DNA of 64,000 bases from JAJRRS01 sp965230275 (GCA_965230275.1 CBDDKO010000002.1:2976001-3040000), one strand, 5' to 3'; shown: positions 18,416 to 27,868, numbered from the stretch's first letter. Numbers and translations: made by a program. The notes: generated by a model not told the origin, from the sequence alone.

Positions 18416-18675
18416 GTCTCAGCCGGGCCGATCAGCAGGGTCGTGATGGCGTGCGGATCGATCGTACCTTCAGCCTGCTGCGAACCGATTTTCAAGGCGT
18501 AATCGACCGCTTCGTCCTGCTCGTTGAACAGGACCACGGCCACGCCGCCGTCGGTGTTGATGAACGCCGTGGCGATCAGCTTCGTGCCCGTGCAGCCGCA
18601 CAAGATGCTGCGTGCGCCGGGGCGGATGAAGCGGGAGAAGTGGCCGTGGTCGTCATATGGGTCGCAGATAAGCAT
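18412..18675 (-). pseudogene. remnant of a GH30-type glycoside hydrolase C-terminus
   Basis: The 87 residues read as only the last beta-sandwich part of a family GH30 glucosylceramidase-like enzyme: GHFSRFIRPGARSI, then TAFINTDGGVAVVLFNEQDE, and a final strand with the ending typical of that domain. The catalytic TIM barrel is absent; homology begins abruptly near residue 10. The fragment is squeezed between the stop of the LEPR-XLL gene, which it overlaps by 4 bases, and the end of the helicase gene. It is most simply the tail of a gene whose front was lost in a rearrangement. Whether it is expressed is unknown. Confidence 0.6.
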
Positions 18676-18700
18676 CCTGAAGATGATCTACACATGACAC

Positions 18701-21700
18701 TTACGAGGAATGCTGTATTGCCTGTGAGTGCAGTTGGTTCATGGTGCCGGTCGGATCGCGGAAGAACTGCGGCGTCAGGACGTGTTGCAGTTCCCAGCCG
18801 GTCCACTTGAGGATGCCTTGGCGGTAGATCTCCCACTCGACGGGGTCCGGGGCGCGTTCGTATCGGGCGAAGTCACAGACCAGGCCGATGGTGACGTCTT
18901 CGGGATTGGTCGGGTGGTGAAGCGCAACGTCCACGCAGAAAGCCTCGTTGCCCCAGTGCGTGTCGCTGCCGGTTTGTTTGTGTCGAGCGAGTTGATCGCC
19001 TAGGGCCATGGCGAACTTCGAAACGGGTTCGATCGGCCGACGGATAACGCTTGCCTGGCCGGCCTGGGCTGCGTCGCCATCACCTGACTCTTCGGCGGCA
19101 GCCTGAGCCAGGATGCGGTTGTTTTCTTCGTAGAGGTCCACCAGTTCTTCTGCATAGCGCAGGTAGGCGAACAGCAGCCAGCCGCCGCTCGGGGTCGCAC
19201 CGGTGGGGAGTTTATCGACGGAGAGGTAGCTCTCTCGCGGGATGGAGGTGACCAGGTGGACCTCCTGCCTGGCGCGTGTGACCAGGACATTCAGTCGCCG
19301 TCCGCCGCCGACCCGTCCGAGTGGGCCGAAGCGTCGGTAGAATTTGCCCTCGGGGTTCGGGCCGTAGGTCGTGGAGATGATGATGTGATCGCGTTCATCG
19401 CCTTGGACGTTTTCAAGGTTCTTGACGAACAGGCCCTCATAGGATGATTCACCCGTCCGGGCCCGGGCCTTGGCGAGCCGGGAAGCGAAGGCGTCATCAT
19501 CCACCGCGCGGTCATCCAGCAGATCAACGATCAGATCACGCTGGGTCATGTTGAAAGACGCGATCCCGATCGACGGCGGATTGGCTCTGCGGAGTAGGTC
19601 ATCGACCAATTGCACAACGCGCTCGGCCTCGATGCGGTTGGTGCGGTCCTTGTAGATGCCGTCCGCTCTGTAGAGTGTTAAGGGCGGAACGGGGCTGCGG
19701 TGCTTCGGGTGGCCTGGGATCGATTGGAGCCGTTTCTTGTAGAAGTGTTCATTCGAAAACTCGATGAGGTCGGCGTTGCGCGAACGGTAATGGACATCGA
19801 GGTAGGCTTCATCAACCTGAAGATTCAGTGCGGCGGCGAGCAGGTCCTCGACCTCGGCCTGCTGGGCCTCGAACAGGTCTTGATCGGTTTCCAGCTCATC
19901 GTCGTCGCTTGTTGAGATGGCGGCTTCAAAGAAGCGGGTCGGGGGCAGCTGCTTCGGATCGCCGGCGATGACGACGCGCTTGGCGCGAGTCAACACGGGG
20001 AGCGCCTCTTCGAGCCGACACTGGGAGGCTTCGTCGAAGATCACGACATCGAATAAAGGTTCGCGCGGGAAGACCTGCGCGACCGTCTCGGGACTTGCCA
20101 TCCATACCGGGCACATATCAAAAAGCGGATCACCCCCGCCCCCGCCCCCGGCCCCGGAAGTTTCTTCGCTTTCGGCGTGTGCTTTCCTTCCCACAGCGAT
20201 CATCTGCCTTAAACGCATCGCGCGCTTGCCGCGGACAAAGAGCCTGCGGCGCAGGTCGGCACCGGCGCCGTTCAGGCGGGACCCGGTCGTGGCCAGCAAA
20301 CGTGAGCGCTGCTTGTCAATCCACATATTCAGGATGTAGTCGCGGACCTGTGAGCGCTTCTTCACTTCCAATGCCTGATAACGATCAAACAGGTGCGTCA
20401 GCTGCTGCTCATCCATCCTGCTCAGTTCGGGGGTCTCAGAAAGCCGGCGGCGCAGTTCGGCCGCTAACACGGATCGGAACAGCGCATCGATCGCCTCGTC
20501 AGGCTCAATGTCTGAGGTCAGCGCGGTCCGCACGTTCTTGGCAAGGTTCTCCGGGAGTTGGGCAACGCTGTGCCGGACGCGGAGGACGGATTCGAGTGTG
20601 TCGAACTTAGATTCGAGCTGGCCGAGAGTTTCGCCGGCCTGCTTGCCTTCGCGGAGTTGTGCAAATGCCTGCTGCATCCAGGACGGATCGAACAGTTCAG
20701 CGTTACGCATGGACTGTTCCAGCGCTTGCAAAGCATCCGCCCGAGCGGGGCTGCGGCTTAACCCGTCGATCAGATCAGCGCGAGCGGTCTCGTCGCGCAG
20801 CGCCCGGCCAAGCGCCGTCGTCAATGCTTCATCGGACTCGACCAGATCAAGCGCACCGAGGGTGACGGCATACCCCTGCAGGATCGATGCGAGTTGGTCG
20901 TCTCCCGGCAAGGGCGCTAGCTGCTCATACGGGGCGAGCTTCGTTGCGGCGTGTACCAGCACGAGGCGATCACGCAAACCCAACAGGAATGTCTCGAGCT
21001 TTTTCGCATCCTCGTTACCCTCGGCGAGGCCGTACCCGCTTAGCAGTACGCAGGCTTGGCGTTTCAAACCGAAGGCGAAAATGCGTGTCCAGCTCTGCAG
21101 CTTCCTGCGAAACGATTGGATCAGGCTGATCTGCCCGTTGAGGTCGCGCAGCGACGGCACGTCATCGCCAAGTACAAGCTGCAGCGCGCTATCAAGCGGA
21201 GTGTCCAGTGAGATTCGGCGCGTCTCATTCTCCCGCACCAGGCCCGCCAACTTATGGCAGCTGTCGGCATCCAGCGACAAGACATGCTGGCGTATGGTGT
21301 CGCTTGTCTTACCGATTTGCTCAACTAATACGGCAAGTTGATTTCTGCAATCAATCTGCTCGGGTAGAGGCTGGTGGGCACCGAACGGCGGGATGTTGTC
21401 GTGCCGGGTGTTGTCGGCGATGCGGGCGTCTTCGATGCACGATGCCAACACACGGCGCAGCTCATCCACTGACCTTGTGAGGTACTCGTCGAGCGATCCA
21501 CCCGCACAGCGGGCCCAGGGATTGGTGGCGTAGCTTACAGACGATGCTCGCTGCATCAGGACCTGGAGCTCATCGCGGTGTTGCTCGAAGCGATCATGTG
21601 AAATCGTGCCGAGCGCCTGTTCGTCGATACCGTCGATCACGGGCGCGTCGATGGCAAGCCAATCCCCCATCAGGTTGTGGAAGCTTGGCTTGCCGTTTGC

Positions 21701-23113
21701 CGGCTGCATGATGAGCTTGTGATACTCGGTGAGCTGGTCGTGTACTTCGGATAGCTGGGTGTCCGTCTTGTTCAGCGAGCTCTCGGCGCGTGTCTGCGTC
21801 TTGAATTCTGATAGGTCATCAAGGTTGGCGCGTATCTTCATGTAGAGATCGCGCTGATCGCGCTTTGGATCATGGACCAGGGCGCAGAGCCGGCCGATGC
21901 CGAGGTGATCAAGCCGGTGGGCAACGACGTCCAGAGCGGTACGCTTATCGCATACGAACAGCACGCGCTGCCCGTTGGCCAGGTGGTCGCCAATGATGTT
22001 GGTGATCGTTTGGGATTTACCGGTGCCCGGCGGGCCGTGGATCACAACCGCCCTGCCGCTGCGGGCCTGGTCCACCGCGCGGGCCTGGAACGGATCGGCG
22101 AGGGTGACGAAACGCTCGTCGGCGATGTCGCGTCGAGCCGCCGCGGGCTGCTCCTGCTTGTCCGGGACGCTGTGCTCGGTGGCGGTCAGGTCGGCGTCGA
22201 GATCGACGAAAGGCGCGACCGGCTCTGGGATCGCCGGCGCCTGGATCATGGCACGCGTATCACGCAGCAGGCCCTGGTTGGATGCGGGGAACAAACCAAG
22301 CACTGCTGAGGGGAGGATAGTTGCTTGAGACGGCAGATCGTCCGCACGCGAGATGGGTGAGAGTTGCAGCGCCTCGGGGTCGGTCAAGCCATCGCTGGGT
22401 GAAGTAAGGTCGAGCGTGCCGACGATGTGCTGGATCAGGTCCTGGACTTCTCGCCAGGGCTCGGCGCCTTCTTCATCTTCGAAGAATTCCTGTGGCGTCT
22501 TGCCGGTCTCGCGTTCCAGCCAGGCCATCAGCGCCGGATTTGGTGTGACCCGGTCGATGCCTTCACCCCGGCAGGTGAGTTTGACGCTGGGGTGCCTACC
22601 CGCTGCGACCTGCATCTGCAGCGGGATGAACGCGATCGGGGCCAGGACACGGCGGGACGATCCGCCTACCGATGCGGGGGGCATGCTCAGGATGGGGTAG
22701 CCCAGCTGTAGTGCGGGTACGCCGGTGTCCTGTTCGTAGGTGCGGGCGTCTTCCGAGAGGTTGCGCAGCTTGGTCATCAACGACTTCTGCGCGTTCCACG
22801 CCTTCTCGGCCGCTTGCTCTTCGGGCGATAGCTGCTTGTCTTCGGTAACCTCGTCGGTGAAGTGAAGTGTAGGCGGGCCTGATTGTGAGAGCAGCGAAGG
22901 GGGGACGGGCACGCTGGCTTTTACTTCACAGCCGCGCGCTTCTGACAACAGGGATACCAGGATGCTGTTGATCTCTTGCCGTCCCAGGGCGGTCAGGGTT
23001 GTGAGGTCGACGCGCTGCCTGCTGGAGTGCGGCCGGCAGTTCAGGCTCGGGCCGCCGATCAACGACGCGTAAAGCCGGTCGAGCATTTTTTCCAGGATGC
23101 GGTTCTCAGGCAT
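18701..23113 (-). CDS. superfamily 1 helicase with possible C-terminal REase-like domain
   Basis: A 1,470-residue helicase-like ATPase of the DNA2/NAM7 (AAA_11/AAA_12) group. An N-terminal region of about 340 residues precedes Walker A GPPGTGKSQT (360-369). A long helical insertion of about 640 residues separates it from motif II DEASQC (1027-1032) and motif III GDPKQLPPTRFF. Later motifs are VDEAYLDVHYRSRN, ENVQGDERDHIIIS and RLNVLVTRARQEV. The last 100 residues (WGNEAFCVDVAL, YRQGILKWTGWEL, FRDP) look like the Vsr/DUF559-type REase_MTES_1575 domain, giving a helicase-nuclease fusion. Similar proteins occur in defence islands, but no partner gene is next to it. Confidence 0.82.
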   Translation of the reverse strand: MPENRILEKMLDRLYASLIGGPSLNCRPHSSRQRVDLTTLTALGRQEINSILVSLLSEARGCEVKASVPVPPSLLSQSGPPTLHFTDEVTEDKQLSPEEQAAEKAWNAQKSLMTKLRNLSEDARTYEQDTGVPALQLGYPILSMPPASVGGSSRRVLAPIAFIPLQMQVAAGRHPSVKLTCRGEGIDRVTPNPALMAWLERETGKTPQEFFEDEEGAEPWREVQDLIQHIVGTLDLTSPSDGLTDPEALQLSPISRADDLPSQATILPSAVLGLFPASNQGLLRDTRAMIQAPAIPEPVAPFVDLDADLTATEHSVPDKQEQPAAARRDIADERFVTLADPFQARAVDQARSGRAVVIHGPPGTGKSQTITNIIGDHLANGQRVLFVCDKRTALDVVAHRLDHLGIGRLCALVHDPKRDQRDLYMKIRANLDDLSEFKTQTRAESSLNKTDTQLSEVHDQLTEYHKLIMQPANGKPSFHNLMGDWLAIDAPVIDGIDEQALGTISHDRFEQHRDELQVLMQRASSVSYATNPWARCAGGSLDEYLTRSVDELRRVLASCIEDARIADNTRHDNIPPFGAHQPLPEQIDCRNQLAVLVEQIGKTSDTIRQHVLSLDADSCHKLAGLVRENETRRISLDTPLDSALQLVLGDDVPSLRDLNGQISLIQSFRRKLQSWTRIFAFGLKRQACVLLSGYGLAEGNEDAKKLETFLLGLRDRLVLVHAATKLAPYEQLAPLPGDDQLASILQGYAVTLGALDLVESDEALTTALGRALRDETARADLIDGLSRSPARADALQALEQSMRNAELFDPSWMQQAFAQLREGKQAGETLGQLESKFDTLESVLRVRHSVAQLPENLAKNVRTALTSDIEPDEAIDALFRSVLAAELRRRLSETPELSRMDEQQLTHLFDRYQALEVKKRSQVRDYILNMWIDKQRSRLLATTGSRLNGAGADLRRRLFVRGKRAMRLRQMIAVGRKAHAESEETSGAGGGGGGDPLFDMCPVWMASPETVAQVFPREPLFDVVIFDEASQCRLEEALPVLTRAKRVVIAGDPKQLPPTRFFEAAISTSDDDELETDQDLFEAQQAEVEDLLAAALNLQVDEAYLDVHYRSRNADLIEFSNEHFYKKRLQSIPGHPKHRSPVPPLTLYRADGIYKDRTNRIEAERVVQLVDDLLRRANPPSIGIASFNMTQRDLIVDLLDDRAVDDDAFASRLAKARARTGESSYEGLFVKNLENVQGDERDHIIISTTYGPNPEGKFYRRFGPLGRVGGGRRLNVLVTRARQEVHLVTSIPRESYLSVDKLPTGATPSGGWLLFAYLRYAEELVDLYEENNRILAQAAAEESGDGDAAQAGQASVIRRPIEPVSKFAMALGDQLARHKQTGSDTHWGNEAFCVDVALHHPTNPEDVTIGLVCDFARYERAPDPVEWEIYRQGILKWTGWELQHVLTPQFFRDPTGTMNQLHSQAIQHSS

Positions 23114-23210
23114 AGCTCAGCCTCGTGTGTAAGCGATAGGCTGAGTATACACCGGGGCCCGAGAATCCTGATCTATAATAAGGCCGATTAACCAAGCACG
23201 GCCCAATAGA

Positions 23211-23241
23211 AAAGGCGACGGCACCTTTGAGTACCGCCGCC
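23211..23241 (-). terminator. intrinsic terminator after the HDOD gene
   Basis: On the minus strand an 8-bp stem (plus-strand positions 23214-23221 with 23234-23241) is followed by CTTTTC. One pair is a G-U wobble on the minus strand but a mismatch on the plus strand, which supports minus-strand use. It would end the HDOD transcript about 160 bases after its stop codon. Confidence 0.6.
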
Positions 23242-23373
23242 CGGAGGGAAAAGAGAGACGCCTAAGTTTCGCCGCGCACGCCGTAATGGCGACGCGGGGG
23301 CCCGGAGGGTGCCGGTGGGCCTGACCGGGGCCGGGGCACCTCTAGCGCCGCCAGCCGGAAAACAATCATCAAA
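23242..23373 (-). other. GC-rich structured 3' region of the HDOD transcript
   Basis: This 130-base stretch between the HDOD stop and its terminator is very GC-rich. GCCCGGAGGG occurs twice (23239-23248 and 23300-23309), and GGTGCC at 23308-23313 can pair with GGCACC at 23335-23340. It does not match any RNA family I can recognise by eye. It may be a stable 3' untranslated region or a small RNA released from it. Confidence 0.35.
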
Positions 23374-24285
23374 TCAAGCGGACTGGAACAGTGCCTTGGT
23401 TTCATCCAAAGCATCGGGGAGCGCCTCTGCGACCTGATCGAGGTGTTCCGGGGTCAGGTTGAGGAACTGCAGCAGTGCGGGATCGACTTCTTCGGTCTCG
23501 GTTCCACGGGAGAAGCCGGCGCCTGTCTTGGAGGCGAGGATGTCCGCGACGTGGACCAGGCCGGTGAGTGTGCGGTTCTTGTCATTCAGGTCCATCGGGT
23601 TGTGATGGAAGCCGGTGACGTATTGGAAGCTCTGGGGGAACTTCCACAGCTTGCAGAGGGCTGTGCCGAACTGTTCGTGGTTGGCGCCAAGGACCTGTGT
23701 CTCGGCTTCGCGCAGCGTCAGGTTGGGTTCGGCTTCGAGTTTCTCCATGACCTCGACGAACTTGGGCCGACGCGCCTGGATCTCGACCATGATGCCGATG
23801 TTGTGGATCAGGCCGGCTAGGAAAGCCTCGTCGGGCAGCCCGAGTCCGGCGTTCTGGGCGAGTAGTCGTGTGCCGGTCGCGCAGGTGATGGCGTGTGTCC
23901 AAAGATCACGCGCGTCGAAGTTGTTGGCGATCTTGCCGCCGCGGAACAGCTTGGCGAGGCTGGCGGCGATGGCGATGTTCTTCACGGCATTGAGGCCGAG
24001 CAGGACGATCGCACGGTTGATCGAGCCGATCTGTCCGGGCAGGCCGTAGAAAGCCGAGTTTACGACCTTGAGGATACGGGCGCCCAGGGCGGGGTCGTTG
24101 CTGATGATCTTGTTCAGATCGTTGGCTGTGGAGTCCGGGTCTTCGACCAACTGGATGATCTTCATCGTGACCTCGGGGAGGGTCGCGATGTGGCTGATCT
24201 CCTGGACCGCCGACTGGACGATCGCATCAATCTGCTTGGCGTCCTGGTTGTCGGTCTGGTCGGATGACGCTTGGGGTTGGGTCAT
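23374..24285 (-). CDS. HDOD domain-containing protein
   Basis: A 303-residue cytoplasmic protein. After a polar N-terminal tail of about 30 residues comes an HDOD domain (degenerate HD phosphohydrolase), with family segments LPEVTMKIIQLVEDPDST, DPALGARILKVVNSAFYG, AIVLLGLNAVKNIAIA, LIHNIGIMVE and FHHNPMDLNDKN. HDOD proteins act in signal transduction, often with cyclic nucleotides or motility regulation, and usually lack nuclease activity. The start at MTQPQA has a strong GGAGGAGAGGA ribosome site. The gene is monocistronic, with its own terminator. Confidence 0.9.
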   Translation of the reverse strand: MTQPQASSDQTDNQDAKQIDAIVQSAVQEISHIATLPEVTMKIIQLVEDPDSTANDLNKIISNDPALGARILKVVNSAFYGLPGQIGSINRAIVLLGLNAVKNIAIAASLAKLFRGGKIANNFDARDLWTHAITCATGTRLLAQNAGLGLPDEAFLAGLIHNIGIMVEIQARRPKFVEVMEKLEAEPNLTLREAETQVLGANHEQFGTALCKLWKFPQSFQYVTGFHHNPMDLNDKNRTLTGLVHVADILASKTGAGFSRGTETEEVDPALLQFLNLTPEHLDQVAEALPDALDETKALFQSA

Positions 24286-24487
24286 GGGTCCTCTCCTCCG
24301 ATCCGAATGCGAAGTAAATACGCGGTCTACAAGAAGAGATATCGACGTGGACCGGCAGCGACTTAAGGCTGAGGGATATTCCGCGATCGATCGATGGACC
24401 ATTGGTTTTGCTGTTGTCCTTTGCGGGTGTGATAACCCTCTGCGGAAGATGATTGTTTTCCGGTGATGCCCGGGCTAGGATTGGGCC

Positions 24488-24790
24488 ATGGATTGGCACG
24501 TGCGATTTGAAGAAGAGATGAGTCGGCGTCACCCCGGCGCGGGGCGTTTGTATGCCCGGGTCCGGCGTCAGCCCGGCTGGGTGACGCGCACGGCTTTTAT
24601 TATCGCTGTATTAGTGGTGGTGGTGCCGATCCTGCTGCTGACACTGGCGGCTGTGGCCGTCGGGTTGGCGTGCCTGCTTGTGCTGGGGCTGGTCGCACAG
24701 ATCGGTCGTTTCTTTGCCAATCTGTTCCGGGGCGGGCTTGGTCGCGAGGACGACGGCCGTAGGAATGTCCGGGTCGTTGAGCGCCCCTAG
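24488..24790 (+). CDS. small membrane protein
   Basis: A 100-residue protein with a basic cytoplasmic N-terminus (RRHPGAGRLYARVRRQPGW), one or two tightly linked hydrophobic helices at about residues 35-75, and a charged Arg/Asp-rich tail. I do not recognise a family. It lies in the gap between the HDOD gene and mscS, is transcribed divergently from HDOD, and has no strong ribosome site. Confidence 0.55.
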   Translation: MDWHVRFEEEMSRRHPGAGRLYARVRRQPGWVTRTAFIIAVLVVVVPILLLTLAAVAVGLACLLVLGLVAQIGRFFANLFRGGLGREDDGRRNVRVVERP

Positions 24791-24932
24791 GTTTCGCTCG
24801 TGGCCTGCAGAATCCGCATATCCCCTCTAACCGTTACAACCGTTATAACCCCACCTTCCTTCGGTGCGTTGATGCGCGGATTGATTGCGTTACAGTAGCG
24901 GCGTATCGGACCCCGCTGGAGATATATCCGCC

Positions 24933-26804
24933 ATGCTCAAGCCACGCTTTTACCTCCTCGTGTTTGTGTTGTCCTGTTGGGCGCTGCCGACGGCGCTATA
25001 CGGTCAAGCCACGGCTGCTGCCGAAGCGGCTTCCCCGTCGGCCGAGGTCGAACTGAATCATCACGCAAGCCCACGTGACCTGATGACGGCTTATCTGACG
25101 GCGATGAACCGTGTGGACAACGGGTACGACGACGCGCTGCCGGAGGCGCTGGCGTGTTTCGACTTCCCCCCCGACATGGAAGCGTCGTTTGAACGTGTGG
25201 CGGCGGAAATGATGCTAGCGGTGCTGAACAGGCTTGGTTACATCGATCTGTTGACACTGCCCGGACCGGTCGAAGTGGACCCGCCGATGGATGAGGGCGG
25301 CGAACCGATCAAGCGATACACCTTGTTCCCGTCGCCGAGGTACGCTTCGGTCTGGGAGGAACTGGCTGAATACAAGGTCCACCCCGAAGGCCGAATCGTG
25401 ATGGCGGTCGGCGATGACGGCGGCTGGCTGTTTGATCGACAAACCGTTGCCGAGCTGCCGCTTCTCTATGAAAGCACCGCCCACCTCCCGCCGGTGTATC
25501 ACGACCAGGAAAGCCGGATTGATGCCGACATGGTCCGTTTGATCGGGCCGACGTTTACGCTGACACCGAACTGGGCGTGGGGTGTGCTGCTGGGCGCGAT
25601 CTTCGTGGGCTTGCTTGCCGGCAAGATCGTGCAGTCGATCTTGAGGGGCCTGTCCCGGCGGTGGACGCAGCGCGGCTGGGAGGTGCGGGGGATCATGTTC
25701 GACAACGCGGCCAGCCCCGCGAGCTTTGCACTGTTAAGTGTGGGGCTGTGGTTTGGGATTAACTACATCCACCGCGAGCCGAGGCTGGCGGAGTTCAGCA
25801 ACAACATCATCGAGTTCCTGCTGATCCTGGCGGTGGGCTGGTTCCTGTTCAACCTGGTCGAGGTGATCAACGCCGGGCTGGTTCGGCTGAGCGAGAAGAC
25901 CGAGAGCAAGCTCGATGACCAACTCGTGCCGTTGGTGCGAAAGAGTCTGCGGCTGTTCCTCGTCGTCGTATTCGCGTTATTTGTCGCCCAGAACGTGTTC
26001 GGGCTGGATATCACCGGCTGGCTGGCCGGCCTGGGCATCGCCGGCCTGGCGGTGTCGCTGGCGGCACAGGACTCGATCAAGAACCTGTTCGGCTCGTTCA
26101 CAGTCCTGTTCGATAAGCCCTTTACCGTCGGCGACTGGATCGTCACCGAGGGCCTCGAAGGCACGGTCGAAGAGGTCGGCTTCCGATCGACTCGGATCCG
26201 CACCTTCTACAACTCGCTGATCACGCTGCCCAACGCCAACCTCATCAACGCGTCGGTCGATAACTACGGCCAGCGTCAGTACCGGCGGTGGAAGACGCAC
26301 ATCGGCGTGCAGTACGACACGACGCCCGATCAACTCGTGGCCTTTACCGAAGGCATCCGTGAGCTGGTCCGCAGCCATCCCTACACCCGCAAGGACTACT
26401 TCCAGGTCTGGTGCCACGAGTTCGGCGACTCGAGCCTTAACATCCTGATCTACATCTTCCACGAGGTGCCCGACTGGTCTACCGAGCTGCGTGAGCGCGA
26501 ACGGCTCTTCATCGATATCGTGCGCCTCGCGGACAAGCTCGGCGTGCAGTTCGCCTTCCCGACGCAGACGGTGCATCTATATAAGGAAGAACACACGGCT
26601 TACCAGACGCTGCATGACACGCCCCAGTCCATGACCGATCGTCGGGCGATGATCAGTGGCATCCGCAGCGCTCAGGAGTTGATGAAGGATCAGCCGTGGC
26701 AATCCAACGTCCCCGGCCCGGTCACTTTCACCACCGGCCCGACCGACCTGAAGATCGACGAACACGGCAACCCGGTGATCGAAAAAGACGAAGCGAAGGA
26801 TTGA
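24933..26804 (+). CDS. MscS-family mechanosensitive ion channel
   Basis: A 623-residue inner-membrane channel. A signal peptide (FYLLVFVLSCWALPTALYG) leads a periplasmic domain of about 190 residues. Four to five membrane helices (about 215-385) end in the pore-lining TM3, WLAGLGIAGLAVSLAAQDSI, which shows the small-residue packing of MscS. The beta domain follows (GSFTVLFDKPFTVGDWIV, with the family Pro-Phe-x-x-Gly-Asp), then a C-terminal alpha/beta vestibule and a charged tail. It opens under membrane tension to release solutes. ATG 24933 is chosen over an upstream TTG because it starts the signal peptide. Confidence 0.9.
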   Translation: MLKPRFYLLVFVLSCWALPTALYGQATAAAEAASPSAEVELNHHASPRDLMTAYLTAMNRVDNGYDDALPEALACFDFPPDMEASFERVAAEMMLAVLNRLGYIDLLTLPGPVEVDPPMDEGGEPIKRYTLFPSPRYASVWEELAEYKVHPEGRIVMAVGDDGGWLFDRQTVAELPLLYESTAHLPPVYHDQESRIDADMVRLIGPTFTLTPNWAWGVLLGAIFVGLLAGKIVQSILRGLSRRWTQRGWEVRGIMFDNAASPASFALLSVGLWFGINYIHREPRLAEFSNNIIEFLLILAVGWFLFNLVEVINAGLVRLSEKTESKLDDQLVPLVRKSLRLFLVVVFALFVAQNVFGLDITGWLAGLGIAGLAVSLAAQDSIKNLFGSFTVLFDKPFTVGDWIVTEGLEGTVEEVGFRSTRIRTFYNSLITLPNANLINASVDNYGQRQYRRWKTHIGVQYDTTPDQLVAFTEGIRELVRSHPYTRKDYFQVWCHEFGDSSLNILIYIFHEVPDWSTELRERERLFIDIVRLADKLGVQFAFPTQTVHLYKEEHTAYQTLHDTPQSMTDRRAMISGIRSAQELMKDQPWQSNVPGPVTFTTGPTDLKIDEHGNPVIEKDEAKD

Positions 26805-26812
26805 ACAGGGGA

Positions 26813-26916
26813 TTAGCCACCGATGGACACAGATAAACACTGATGAAGAATCAGGATTGCTGAGTAAGTCCCCCTCTACTTAACTTCTGTGTTCATCCGT
26901 GTTCATCGGTGGCTAA
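26813..26916. repeat. nested inverted repeat, copy 3
   Basis: Between convergent genes, a 32-base arm at 26813-26844 (TTAGCCACCGATGGACACAG and onward) faces its near-complement at 26885-26916, with a few mismatches. The words ATGGACACAGATAAACACTG and ATGAACACGGATGAACACAG are the same family as the arms at 1535 and 12849. It could form a long hairpin at the end of both transcripts. Confidence 0.8.
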
Positions 26917-26920
26917 ACAC

Positions 26921-27868
26921 TCAAACAGCGGCGAACTGGGGCGGCTCTCCGTCCAAGACTTGCACCACATCGCGCACGACCCAGCTCATGTTGTCCAGTG
27001 CCTGGTGAGTCCGGCTTGCGATGTGCGGGAGCAGGCGGACGTTGGGCAGGTTGTAGAGGGGGTAATCCGTCTGTGGGGGCTCGGGGTCGTGGACTTCCAG
27101 GATCAGCTGGGCACGGGGGTGGGACTTGGCGAAGTTGGCCAATGCGGATGAATCCACCAGCATGCCACGGGCGGCGTTGATGAAGAGCGCGTCTTCACGC
27201 AGGTGCTTGACCATCTCTGCGTTGATCATGTGTCGGTTGCCCGGCCGACCGTCGACGTGCATCGTGACGATGTGACTCTCGGCATAGAGCGTGGCGTGAT
27301 CGACGAAGTCGAACGGGTAGTCGACCGCTTTGCGCAGCTCGGCCTCGGGCAGCAGGTCACAGACCTTGAGTTTCATGCCGATGGCGTGGGCGGCTTTGCC
27401 CAGGCGTTTACCGATCCTGCCGAAGCCGACGATGCCGAGGGTGAGTTGGTCGAGCTGCATGCCGACCTCGGTCTTGCGCAGTTTGTGGAACGTGTCGGGA
27501 TCCACCCGGTCCGGCATGTTCGTGCGCGGTCGATAGTGATCGAGCATCAGGGCGAGGATGTACTCAACCACGGCCTGGGTGTTGGCGTCGGGTGTGTAGA
27601 CGACACGGACGCCGCGGCGCTTGCAGGCATCAAGGTCGATGTTGTCCAGGCCCACCCCCGCCCGGCCCACGACCTTCAGCTTCGGCGCCCAATCGAGGAA
27701 AGCATCATCCACGATCGTGTAGGTCCGGACGACCAATCCCTCGGCCTCGGCCAACTCGGTGTTAAGCCCTGGAGCATCATGCGCGCACCGCACGATGTCG
27801 GCGTGCTGAGCCAACCAGTCGGCGGCGACGTCGGCTAATGTCTCGGTGATCAGGACGCGCGGCGGCAT
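26921..27868 (-). CDS. D-2-hydroxyacid dehydrogenase (phosphoglycerate dehydrogenase-like)
   Basis: A 315-residue NAD-dependent dehydrogenase of the SerA/GyaR family. Visible elements are the substrate-side strands (VVGRAGVGLDNIDLDACKRR), the Rossmann nucleotide-binding motif GIVGFGRIGKRLGK (about 144-157), the catalytic Arg in FINAARGMLVD, the catalytic Glu in ILEVHDPEPP, and the catalytic His in LLPHIASRT. It lacks the C-terminal ACT domain of long SerA enzymes, so it may reduce or oxidise several 2-hydroxyacids. No clear ribosome site precedes the start. Serine synthesis is possible but unproven. Confidence 0.85.
   Translation of the reverse strand: MPPRVLITETLADVAADWLAQHADIVRCAHDAPGLNTELAEAEGLVVRTYTIVDDAFLDWAPKLKVVGRAGVGLDNIDLDACKRRGVRVVYTPDANTQAVVEYILALMLDHYRPRTNMPDRVDPDTFHKLRKTEVGMQLDQLTLGIVGFGRIGKRLGKAAHAIGMKLKVCDLLPEAELRKAVDYPFDFVDHATLYAESHIVTMHVDGRPGNRHMINAEMVKHLREDALFINAARGMLVDSSALANFAKSHPRAQLILEVHDPEPPQTDYPLYNLPNVRLLPHIASRTHQALDNMSWVVRDVVQVLDGEPPQFAAV

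Noticed and set aside
23161..23373. 6S, SRP or RNase P RNA in the GC-rich gap
   Set aside because: None of the diagnostic conserved cores can be found; only generic stems are present.
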